DNA of 64,000 bases from Thalassospira sp. HJ (GTDB lineage: Bacteria > Pseudomonadota > Alphaproteobacteria > Rhodospirillales > Thalassospiraceae). This document shows positions 50,802 to 59,127 of the stretch, piece by piece. Numbering within the stretch: position 1 is the stretch's first letter; every line of letters begins with the position of its first letter. The position numbers and the translations under genes are program-made. The DNA lies in the NCBI RefSeq assembly GCF_000948415.1, contig NZ_JYII01000019.1:124001-188000 (forward strand). The letters are read 5' to 3'. The notes under the pieces were generated by a model. The model did no database searches. It was not told the DNA's origin and saw only the letters and a list, made by a program, of their open reading frames with translations.

Positions 50802-53567
50802 ATGTTCGATGATCGTTCCGAAGAGTCCCAACCGCGTTTCATGCCGCCCAACGCCCCTGTCATGGTCGTTGGATTGCGTCATGCCGTGTTTTTATCGCCC
50901 GATGGCGAGATCGAGGAACTCCCGCACGGCGCAGCTGCCAAGCGCGCCCGGTCATCGCGCCCCATTCTGGTTCATACCCCGGCCTGTGCCCGGCGTTTGA
51001 AATCCGATCCGTTTCCGGCCCATGACCTGTTGGAACTTTTTGCTTTTGTCCGTCCGGCACAGTTTTGCGTGCCGACCCCGCGCGGCATTGCCCTTGCGAC
51101 GGGGCAAAAACCGGCCGATGACCTGATTGGTCAGGCAGAGGCACTGGCAGAAGCCATGAAGCGCCTGTTGCAGGAACTCGCCACCCTTCATCGTAATAAG
51201 CGTGGCCCGGCACTATCCATCGCATGGCCGATGGCGCGCGGACATTGGCCGTGGGGTGTATCGGTTCTGGCGGCATTGGGAGCGGATGGCGATGGCCCGC
51301 ACCGATATGCGGTTTATGAGGGACTCAAGATCTGGAAAAAGCTCGGCGAATGGGCCGAACATGCCCCGCCCCCGCCACCGGCCAACCATCCGGTTGATCC
51401 CAAGGATGCGCGCAAGCGCTTGAAAGAACTTTTGGGCGAAGGGGCGGAAGAACGCCCGCAGCAGGCCGATTATGCATCCTCGGTCTGTTCGGCCTTTGGC
51501 CCGCGTCTGCATGACGGTGCGCCGAATATTGTTTTGGCCGAGGCCGGAACGGGGACCGGCAAAACACTGGGCTATGTCGCCCCGGCGTCGCTGTGGGCGC
51601 AGAAGAATGATGGCGCAGTATGGATTTCGACCTATACCCGCAACCTGCAGCGCCAGATCGATCAGGAACTTGATCGCCTTTATGACGATCCCAAGGACAA
51701 GCGCCTGAAGGCTGTCGTCCGCAAGGGCCGGGAAAACTATTTCTGCCTGCTGAACTTCGAAGAGGCGCAAAGGCCGCTTGCCCAACAACCGCATCAGGCA
51801 ACCCCGCTTGGCCTGATTGCGCGCTGGGCGTCGCACACGCGCGATGGCGATATGGTCGGCGGCGATTTCCCCGCCTGGCTGACTGAATTGCTCGGCAATC
51901 GTTTTACCGGGGCGTTGGCTGATCAGCGCGGCGAATGCATCTATGCCGCCTGCCCGCATTATTCGAAGTGCTTTGTCGAGAAGACCGTGCGGCGTGCGCG
52001 TTCGGCCGAGATCGTGGTCGCCAACCATGCGCTGGTGATGGTGCAGGCAGCCCTTGGCGGGCTTGATGATGCCTCCATGCCGACCCGTTATGTGTTTGAC
52101 GAGGGGCACCATCTTTTTGATGCCGCCGACAAGGCATTTTCATCGCACCTGACCGGGATAGAAGGGCAGGAACTCCGTCGTTGGTTGCTCGGTGCTGAGC
52201 AAAAGGGATCATCGCGTGCGCGCGGCCTCAAGCAGCGGCTTGAAACGCTTATTCTGGATCGCGACGAGCTGCGCGATGCGGTTAATGCGGTGATTGTCGC
52301 CGCCCAATGCCTGCCCGAACAGGGCTGGCTGTCGCGCATTCATGACGGATCCCAACATGCCAAGGGCCCGGCGGAAACCTTCCTTGCCCATGTCCGTGCG
52401 CAGGTAATGGCACGCTCAAGCGATGGTGATCGCGGCTACTCGACCGAGACCGACTGCAAACCGGCGATCAATGAAGTTCTTGCCAGTGCAGCCGATCTGG
52501 ATCGCGCGCTGGAGGCCATGGAAAAACCCGCCAAATCGCTGATCAAGATCATCGCTCATATGTTGGACGAAAAGGCTGACGAGCTTGATTCCGCCGAACG
52601 CCAGCGCCTTGATGCCGCCATTCGCTCGCTCGAGCGCCGGGCGATCATGCAGGTCGGCGCATGGCGTGAAATGCTGGCTTCCCTAGTGGAGGAAACACCC
52701 AAAACCTTTGTCGACTGGTTTGCGATTGAACGCCAGTTTGGCCGGGATTTCGATGTCGGCATGCATCGCCATTACCTTGATCCGACCATCCCGCTGACCA
52801 CATCGCTTGCCCCGACCGCACATGGCATGGTGGTGACATCCGCCACCCTTCGTGATGGCACGGGCGATGAAGATTTCGACTGGGCCGTGGCCGAGGATCG
52901 CACGGGGGCATCGCACATGCCGTTGCCTGCCATCCGGGCCGCGATGAAAAGCCCGTATAACTATGCCGAACAAACTCGTGTTTTCATCGTCAATGACCTT
53001 GGCCGCGACAACCCGGACCATGTTGCGGCGGCCTATCGCGAACTGTTTCTGGCGTCCGGCGGTGGGGCACTTGGCCTGTTTACCGCGATTACACGTTTGC
53101 GGGCGATTTATGAACGCCTGACCGGCCCGATGGATGATGCCGGTTTGCAGCTTTTGGCCCAACATATTGATGGCATGGATGTCTCAACGCTCATCGACAT
53201 TTTCCGGGTCGAACGCGATGCCTGCTTGCTTGGCACCGATGCCGTGCGAGACGGGGTCGATGTGCCGGGCGATAGTTTGCGTCTGATCGTCTTTGACCGT
53301 GTGCCCTGGCCGCGCCCTGACATCCTGCACCGTGCGCGCAAGTCCGCCTTCCATGGTGCCCGCTATGACGACATGCTCACCCGTCTACGCATGAAGCAGG
53401 CCTTTGGCCGCCTTGTCCGGCGTGCGGAAGATCGTGGAGTGTTTGTCCTGCTTGATAACCGCTTGCCATCTCGGCTTCTGGGCGCCTTCCCCGAAGACGT
53501 CGAGGTCCAGCGTGTTGGCCTCCGCGAAGCAATCGAGCAAACGAGCGACTTTCTTAGAACGAACTAG
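50802..53567 (+). CDS. dinG: DinG-type ATP-dependent DNA helicase
   Basis: 921 residues of the XPD/DinG superfamily 2 type. Walker A is AEAGTGTGKT (about residue 245); the Fe-S cluster cysteines are in YFCLLN and GECIYAACPHYSKC; Walker B is VFDEGHHLFD. The C-terminal helicase half includes VTSATLRDG and the motif VI region RMKQAFGRLVRRAED. It unwinds DNA 5'-3' and can clear R-loops. The N-terminal 230 residues are an extra domain common in alphaproteobacterial forms. A GTG three codons upstream is an alternative start. It is flanked on both sides by AT-rich genes. Confidence 0.9.
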   Translation: MFDDRSEESQPRFMPPNAPVMVVGLRHAVFLSPDGEIEELPHGAAAKRARSSRPILVHTPACARRLKSDPFPAHDLLELFAFVRPAQFCVPTPRGIALATGQKPADDLIGQAEALAEAMKRLLQELATLHRNKRGPALSIAWPMARGHWPWGVSVLAALGADGDGPHRYAVYEGLKIWKKLGEWAEHAPPPPPANHPVDPKDARKRLKELLGEGAEERPQQADYASSVCSAFGPRLHDGAPNIVLAEAGTGTGKTLGYVAPASLWAQKNDGAVWISTYTRNLQRQIDQELDRLYDDPKDKRLKAVVRKGRENYFCLLNFEEAQRPLAQQPHQATPLGLIARWASHTRDGDMVGGDFPAWLTELLGNRFTGALADQRGECIYAACPHYSKCFVEKTVRRARSAEIVVANHALVMVQAALGGLDDASMPTRYVFDEGHHLFDAADKAFSSHLTGIEGQELRRWLLGAEQKGSSRARGLKQRLETLILDRDELRDAVNAVIVAAQCLPEQGWLSRIHDGSQHAKGPAETFLAHVRAQVMARSSDGDRGYSTETDCKPAINEVLASAADLDRALEAMEKPAKSLIKIIAHMLDEKADELDSAERQRLDAAIRSLERRAIMQVGAWREMLASLVEETPKTFVDWFAIERQFGRDFDVGMHRHYLDPTIPLTTSLAPTAHGMVVTSATLRDGTGDEDFDWAVAEDRTGASHMPLPAIRAAMKSPYNYAEQTRVFIVNDLGRDNPDHVAAAYRELFLASGGGALGLFTAITRLRAIYERLTGPMDDAGLQLLAQHIDGMDVSTLIDIFRVERDACLLGTDAVRDGVDVPGDSLRLIVFDRVPWPRPDILHRARKSAFHGARYDDMLTRLRMKQAFGRLVRRAEDRGVFVLLDNRLPSRLLGAFPEDVEVQRVGLREAIEQTSDFLRTN

Positions 53568-54874
53568 TCGTCAGCGTATGGAAAACCGTTCAAATTAAAT
53601 AGCTTGAGAATGTCTTCGCGCGCTACACTTTGAAAATAATCATCCGCCCCGTCAGGAGACCAGTGCTTGAATTCACTATCTCGAACCTCGTCCAAATCTA
53701 ATACTTTATGCCAGTCCTCAAATTCATTTTCAGCGCGAAACTTCTTTACGATGCTGTAAACTTTCTGGCGCTCTTTGTCCAAAACTGGATTCAGTTTAGT
53801 ATCACCATCCCCAAATGAACTACCGGTTTCTCTCGAACCAAATCCATTTAGTGCGGTAATATCTGCGCCTGCCAAGCAAATGCCGTATGAATTAGAAAAT
53901 CCCAAATATGTGTGCTCAGGTGCAGTGTACCAAATACCGGAAAAATCAGTTCCGATAAGCTCGGCCCCCCAAAAACTAGCGTAATTTAAGAATGCACCTT
54001 GGAATTGTGTACCCAGCAAGCGCGCCGAAGAAAAGTCAGCATTCGTGAGAGACGCCGAATGGAACTTTGCACCAGAAAAGTCACCGCCACTGAAGACTGC
54101 GCCATCTAGAGTTGCCCCTGAAAAATCAAGCCTAAACTTGTTTTCCCACTCTGACTCAATCTGTCTTCTTGTTCGCCTCCCAACAACCGTTATCACTGCT
54201 TGAACATCAACTCGGATTTTCGGACGAGGTTCGAAAGCGTTCAAAGGTCTTGGAGTATTCTCTCTGACATAAGCACAGAAAATTTCCATGATTTGCTTAT
54301 GATCTCTTAAGCTATCAAGAGCAATTCGTTCGAGCGAATAAATGCTACCTAACCGCACTTCCAGATTTGGCACGGTAACTTCAACATTCTCAACATCTTC
54401 AATATGTTCGCCTTCAGAATTCACAACTGGGATGGGTCTTCCATTGTCGTCAAAAATGGGCCAACCATCACGTTTTTTATATCTAGCTACCTTATTGTAT
54501 TCTTTGACCACCTTTTCAGAACCAAGCCCCTTTACCGCCTCATTTATTCGGTCGGTTATATGCCCTTGTTCTGCAATGCTAACCTGTTTTTGGGCAACAA
54601 TTGAACGCCAGACCAGAAATGGCAAACCTACAGTTGCGGCAAGTAGCAAACCAAGGTTTCTAATGGACTCAGCTCTTTCCGCAGAAGGCAAAACACCTGC
54701 ATCGACGACCATCACGACCAGCATTCCTAAGACAGCAATACTGAGTGCAACGAGAGTAAAAACGAACAGCAGGAGCACAAAACCTAATAGTCCGCCTAAA
54801 AACGCATTCTCTGAAAAATTCAGTTCGCGCTTAAGCCTCAACCATTCCACAAGTGTTGATTTCTCCCGCCGCAC
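53564..54874 (-). CDS. Membrane-anchored pentapeptide-repeat protein, AT-rich
   Basis: 436 residues. Two N-terminal membrane segments (about 27-55 and 72-92) are followed by a linker (VEVRLGSIYSLERIALDSLRDHKQIMEIFCAYVREN) and a pentapeptide repeat helix (LDFSGATLDGAVFSGGDFSGAKFHSASLTNADFSSARL in part, about 245-310). The role is unknown; related proteins are often in islands. The gene is clearly AT-richer than dinG, whose stop overlaps its own stop in a CTAG. Composition suggests horizontal gain. Confidence 0.75.
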   Translation of the reverse strand: MRREKSTLVEWLRLKRELNFSENAFLGGLLGFVLLLFVFTLVALSIAVLGMLVVMVVDAGVLPSAERAESIRNLGLLLAATVGLPFLVWRSIVAQKQVSIAEQGHITDRINEAVKGLGSEKVVKEYNKVARYKKRDGWPIFDDNGRPIPVVNSEGEHIEDVENVEVTVPNLEVRLGSIYSLERIALDSLRDHKQIMEIFCAYVRENTPRPLNAFEPRPKIRVDVQAVITVVGRRTRRQIESEWENKFRLDFSGATLDGAVFSGGDFSGAKFHSASLTNADFSSARLLGTQFQGAFLNYASFWGAELIGTDFSGIWYTAPEHTYLGFSNSYGICLAGADITALNGFGSRETGSSFGDGDTKLNPVLDKERQKVYSIVKKFRAENEFEDWHKVLDLDEVRDSEFKHWSPDGADDYFQSVAREDILKLFNLNGFPYADD

Positions 54875-54954
54875 GATTTCCCCCAGCCGAAAATTAACTC
54901 ATTCAACAAATTACGACCTAAAATAGTATTTCGCTTATAGGTTAAAGGCTACTT

Positions 54955-56886
54955 TCAATTATCATCCTCGGCGATATCGGCATCAATATCATGCTTAAGC
55001 GCCAGCCGGAGAGCATTGAGGATCGCAATAACATCAATGCCTTCCTGCAAAAGCGCCCCTGCAACCGGGGTGATATAGCCGCCTGCGGCAAAGCCCATCG
55101 CGACAATGGAGAGCACCATACCGCCAATGACACTTTGTAAAAGGATGCGGCGCATCGCCATGCTGATGTGAAGCAGCTCATCGACTGTAACCAGTGATGC
55201 CTCGGGGATCACCACACCGGCGGCATCGGCGGTAACGGCACTTTCCTTGCCAAAGGCGATGCCGACCGTGGCGACGGCCAGTGCCGGAGCGTCGTTGATG
55301 CCATCGCCCATGAAGATTGTCGGGGCCTTGGCGGTTTCGGAGCGTACGATGGCGACTTTCTGCTCCGGGCTTTGCGACGCCAGACTTTCGGAAATGCCAA
55401 GCAGTTCGGAAAGGTAGCTGACCTCGCTTTCGCGATCGCCGGAAAGCAGCATCACCTTGTTGAAGTGATGGATTTCGCCGAGATGGCCAACGAAGCTTTC
55501 GCCCTCAGCGCGCGGGGTATCGCGGAAGCGGAAGGTCGCGCCATATTTGCCATCGACCAGCACCACGCATTCAAGCCCGGCTGCCGTTTCGGGCAAAAGC
55601 CGCGCGATCCCGGGATCGGATTTCATCAGTTTGTTGCGGTGGGTAACGGCAACTTCGTGGCCATCGACCTGCCCGCTCAACCCCTGTCCCGGTTTTTCCG
55701 AGGCATGATTGACCTCATCAAGCGGCAATTTGCGATCACGGGCGGCGGCCAAAACGGCCGAGGCCAGCGGATGCTTGGAATAGCGTTCCAGACTGGCGGC
55801 CAACCGCAAGACAAGATCGCCATTGAATTCCGGCCCCGCCAGAACCTCCACCAATTCCGGGCGGCCATAAGTGAGCGTCCCCGTCTTATCAAAAATAGCC
55901 GTCTGGCAGGTCGGCAAGCTTTCCAGCACGGTCGGATCACGCACGACAATGCCGCGCCGGGCGGCAATCGAAATCGCACTCATCACCGTGATCGGAATAG
56001 CAATCAGAAGCGGACAGGGTGTCGCCACCACCAGGACCGCAAGAAACCGCGATGAATCGTCACTGAGATAGCCGACCAAGATCGCAAACAAAAGGGCAGC
56101 CGGTGCAAACCACGCCCCGATCTGATCACCAAGACGGCGAATGCGCGGGCGCTTTTGTTCGGCCTCGGCCATGACATTCATGATCTGGGCATAGCGGGAG
56201 TCTTCCGCGCGCTTTTCCGCCCGAATGACCAGCACCGCCTCGCCATTGATTGCCCCCGACAGGACATTGGTGCCCGGTGCCTTGGCGACCACATAGGGCT
56301 CCCCGGTCAGATAACTCTCATCCATGCTGCCATGGCCATCAACGACCACACCATCCGCCGGTGCCGTTTCATGGGGAAAGACCGCAATCAGATCACCAAT
56401 CTGGATATCGTCAATCGCGATGTCGGTAATCTCGCCGTCTTCGGATTTGCGGTGCGCGACACTTGGCATACGCTTGGCAAGGGCATTGAGCGCCGAGGAC
56501 GCCTTGCGCATGGCATAGCTTTCCAAGACCTGCCCGCCGGTCAGCATCAGAATGATCAGGCTGGCAGCGAGATATTCTGCCAGCACCACACCGGTGACAA
56601 AGGAAATAGCGGCAAGAAAATCCGCCCCCATTTCACGGCGCAAAAGCTTGATCGCAAGCTGCCCCAGAATGGGCAAGCCGCCCACGACAAACAGGATGAA
56701 AAGCGGAAGATCAGCAGTGCGCCGGCCAAGCATTACCTCGGGCCCGACGAACATCAAAACAAAGTGGGCCGCCATGGCAAGCAGGGTAACAATCAGAATG
56801 GCGCGGTTAAGGGCAGGTGTCGAAAGCGCATCGTCACACCGTTCAAGAACCCCTGCCTGAACACCAACCGGTGCCGCCTTTGCCAT
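54955..56886 (-). CDS. P1B-type metal-transporting ATPase without HMA domain
   Basis: 643 residues. P-type landmarks: phosphorylation motif DKTGTLT, STGEP-like DESYLTGEP, HP-loop RYSKHPLASAV, and GDGINDAPALA. The metal-binding membrane motif is TPCPLL, not the CPC of copper or zinc pumps, so the metal is uncertain (a TPC motif is described for P1B-5-type Ni/Fe pumps). There is no N-terminal HMA domain and no hemerythrin tail. It is next in line after the HdeD-like gene, 26 bp downstream of it, so they share the upstream stress promoter. Confidence 0.85.
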   Translation of the reverse strand: MAKAAPVGVQAGVLERCDDALSTPALNRAILIVTLLAMAAHFVLMFVGPEVMLGRRTADLPLFILFVVGGLPILGQLAIKLLRREMGADFLAAISFVTGVVLAEYLAASLIILMLTGGQVLESYAMRKASSALNALAKRMPSVAHRKSEDGEITDIAIDDIQIGDLIAVFPHETAPADGVVVDGHGSMDESYLTGEPYVVAKAPGTNVLSGAINGEAVLVIRAEKRAEDSRYAQIMNVMAEAEQKRPRIRRLGDQIGAWFAPAALLFAILVGYLSDDSSRFLAVLVVATPCPLLIAIPITVMSAISIAARRGIVVRDPTVLESLPTCQTAIFDKTGTLTYGRPELVEVLAGPEFNGDLVLRLAASLERYSKHPLASAVLAAARDRKLPLDEVNHASEKPGQGLSGQVDGHEVAVTHRNKLMKSDPGIARLLPETAAGLECVVLVDGKYGATFRFRDTPRAEGESFVGHLGEIHHFNKVMLLSGDRESEVSYLSELLGISESLASQSPEQKVAIVRSETAKAPTIFMGDGINDAPALAVATVGIAFGKESAVTADAAGVVIPEASLVTVDELLHISMAMRRILLQSVIGGMVLSIVAMGFAAGGYITPVAGALLQEGIDVIAILNALRLALKHDIDADIAEDDN

Positions 56887-56912
56887 GCCTTATCCCTCAA
56901 TTTCGCCCTTCT

Positions 56913-57482
56913 TTAAGGGCGCGAAACCGTACCCATCGCCATGGATACCATCAGGTAACTGAACCCTGACGATAACAGGTTGATGCCCAGCAGCAAACCG
57001 ATTGCCCATGTTGCCGAACTAGGCAATTCAGCAAAGATCAGGATACCGGCCAGAACCGAAATCCCGCCCGAAAGCAGCATCCATTTCCAGCCCGGAAACT
57101 GTTTGAGCCAAAGCGCCATCATGGTTTCAAAAAGACCGTGCAAGACAAAGGCAATCGCCAAAAGAACGGTCAGGGTGACAATGCCGCCTTCCGGCATGAA
57201 GGCAAGCCACCCACCGATCAGCGCAAAGACAGCCCCCTGAATGACATCAAGACTGCGGCGCGTGGGTGTATCGGCATTCCAGGCACCGTAAAAATGGCCA
57301 AGCGCCCCGATCAGAAACAGCCAGCCAATCACGGTTTTAAAGGCAATTGTCGTGACAAAGGGAAAGGCCACCGCCAGCACACCCAAGATCAGCATCACAA
57401 TCCCGACCGTGCGCAACCGTTTACGCCCCTTTTCCAAAAGGCCACGCATTTCCGGCGTTCCGTCATTGACGATCAAGGTCAT
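56913..57482 (-). CDS. hdeD: HdeD-family membrane protein (DUF308)
   Basis: 189 residues, six short membrane helices in three pairs, with the pattern VGIVMLILGVLAVAFPFVTTIAFKTVIGWLFLIGALGHFYGAW (in part) repeated, as in HdeD of acid resistance. A ribosome site (AGGAG) lies about 10 bases before the ATG. An EcfG-type promoter (GGAAC-N17-CGTT) is positioned 70-95 bp upstream, so control by the general stress sigma factor is likely. It leads an operon with the metal ATPase. Confidence 0.85.
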   Translation of the reverse strand: MTLIVNDGTPEMRGLLEKGRKRLRTVGIVMLILGVLAVAFPFVTTIAFKTVIGWLFLIGALGHFYGAWNADTPTRRSLDVIQGAVFALIGGWLAFMPEGGIVTLTVLLAIAFVLHGLFETMMALWLKQFPGWKWMLLSGGISVLAGILIFAELPSSATWAIGLLLGINLLSSGFSYLMVSMAMGTVSRP

Positions 57483-57550
57483 GGTAAGGTGCTCCTGACT
57501 GCTATGGGGCGCAGCAACATCAACTTGAAATTGCTTCGAAGTATAAACCC

Positions 57551-57576
57551 AACGCTTTGAGAATAGAACAAGTTCC
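57551..57576 (-). promoter_or_regulatory. EcfG-type general stress promoter before hdeD
   Basis: On the minus strand GGAAC (57572-57576) and CGTT (57551-57554) are separated by 17 bases, exactly the spacing of EcfG-dependent alphaproteobacterial promoters. It gives a 5' leader of about 60 bases to the hdeD start. Confidence 0.65.
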
Positions 57577-57745
57577 CGGTTTCGACGGGACCAAACGAAC
57601 CAAACGACCGCAACGCAAGCGCCCGCGGTCTTTTCTGAAACGATTATAAAAAAATGGTGATAACTGGTTCACTATCGCAGGCTTTGACACGGCGCTTTCA
57701 AGGGTTTATTCAAATTCACAAGCTTTCCAATCGGGATGGAAACTC

Positions 57746-58192
57746 GTGTATTTCACGCCGTTAAACTGCCTGGCTGCCAGACGCACGCTGTCACTTTGTG
57801 TGGCGTGGTTGTTGCTGGTTAACGCGCTGTTTTTCGGCTTCATGCATGCGCCGGTCGCCCTTGAAGCGGTGCCGACAGCCGACACGCAAGTTTCCCAAAC
57901 CTATGTCCCGCTGATCATCTGTACCGCGAATGGCATCAAAACCATTTCGGTCCCAGCCGAGTTTGCCGAAGATCGCACCGCCCATCCGCACAGCTCGGAT
58001 GCCTTTGACGGTTTCCAGTGTGCGAGTTGCGGCCTAGGCAACCATGCGGCCGGCATGCCGGTTGAACCGGAATTGCCACTGGTCCATCGGGTGCGCCTAT
58101 CGAACAAGGTCACAGCCCTTCACATCACCGCACGCCTGCATGACTTCTGCCCGATTGCAGCGTCGCCACGTGCACCGCCCGTTGCCATCTGA
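57746..58192 (+). CDS. DUF2946-like exported protein
   Basis: 148 residues from a GTG, with a hydrophobic N-terminal segment (SLCVAWLLLVNALFFGFMHA) and a Cys/His-rich centre (HPHSSDAFDGFQCASCGLGNHAAG). DUF2946 proteins are associated with metal (copper) uptake or handling in many proteobacteria. C-x-x-C and His residues could bind metal. It lies next to a metal ATPase but in the opposite direction, and before a Crp/Fnr gene. The start is uncertain because upstream sequence is AT-rich and the ribosome site is weak. Confidence 0.65.
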   Translation: MYFTPLNCLAARRTLSLCVAWLLLVNALFFGFMHAPVALEAVPTADTQVSQTYVPLIICTANGIKTISVPAEFAEDRTAHPHSSDAFDGFQCASCGLGNHAAGMPVEPELPLVHRVRLSNKVTALHITARLHDFCPIAASPRAPPVAI

Positions 58193-58403
58193 TCCGGTTT
58201 CTGATTGCGGCCGTTATATGCTAGCGCGGCCTTCATGGTCCTTTGACGTCACAACTGTATCTGCAGTGCTTGGGGTCGTATCCGATCTGAAACCTTTTTC
58301 CAGCCGAAAACCGGCACATACCGGGCATTCCCCGGTTCACAGACTGGTGTCGATACGCGACGGCTTTGCCGCGTATCTGTAAATTTGCCAATGGGAGATC
58401 CCC

Positions 58404-59048
58404 ATGAACAAAGACGACGCCTTGCACCTATTGGAAAAACTTGCCGAACCCGCTGTTTTGACATTGCCGGCAGATGCCAGCATCGGCCACCACGCCGAGG
58501 ACCACACATATGTTTACATTGTGCAGGCCGGGCTGGCTTTGCGCTGCAAATACACTGAACAGGGCGAAAGACAGGTTTGTCGCGTCTATCGTCCCGGCGA
58601 TGCGATCGGCCTTGAAATGCTGGCCGTGACCGACCCGTCATTGGTGATTGAGACCATCGCACCGTCGGTGATCAAACGTGTCCCGATTCAGCGGGTCCGT
58701 CTTGCCCAGCAAAATGACGCCCGCGCGCAAGCCGCAATGATGTCGCTTCTCGCAAGCGAGGTCATGGATGGTCAGCAGCTCAAGATCAGCTTTGGCACCG
58801 GATCGGCCATGCGCCGGATTTGCCGGTTCCTGTTATGGTCAGCCCATAATGATCTGGTAGCACTGCCCAACCGCGAAAAGCTTGGCAATATTGTCGCCAC
58901 CACGACCGAAACGGCCAGTCGCATGATCGCCAATCTGAAACGCGAAGGGGCGATTGTGCGCAATCCGCGCATGCCATCGACCATGCGCATTGACCGCGAC
59001 AAGCTGTGCAAGGTCGCAGGTGAGCCGCAACAACAAACCGCGGCCTGA
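58404..59048 (+). CDS. Crp/Fnr-family transcriptional regulator
   Basis: 214 residues. The cNMP-binding-type barrel (HTYVYIVQAGLALRCKYTEQGERQVCRVYRPGDAIGLEML in part) precedes a winged helix (NREKLGNIVATTTETASRMIANLKREGAIV). There are no N-terminal cysteines in an Fe-S arrangement, so oxygen sensing of the FNR type is unlikely. GGGAG is 6 bases before the ATG. Its target genes are unknown; the flanking DUF2946 and P-type ATPase genes are candidates. Confidence 0.85.
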   Translation: MNKDDALHLLEKLAEPAVLTLPADASIGHHAEDHTYVYIVQAGLALRCKYTEQGERQVCRVYRPGDAIGLEMLAVTDPSLVIETIAPSVIKRVPIQRVRLAQQNDARAQAAMMSLLASEVMDGQQLKISFGTGSAMRRICRFLLWSAHNDLVALPNREKLGNIVATTTETASRMIANLKREGAIVRNPRMPSTMRIDRDKLCKVAGEPQQQTAA

Positions 59049-59055
59049 AACGACA

Positions 59056-59088
59056 AAAACGCACCGGGATAATTTCCGGTGCGTTTTT
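59056..59088. terminator. Terminator between Crp/Fnr and GGDEF-EAL genes
   Basis: ACGCACCGG / CCGGTGCGT stem (59059-59084) with AAAAA to the left and TTTTTC to the right. It acts in both directions between convergent genes. Confidence 0.8.
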
Positions 59089-59127
59089 CTTTCAGGCCGT
59101 CTTTGGTGCAGGCCAGATGCGCCTTGA

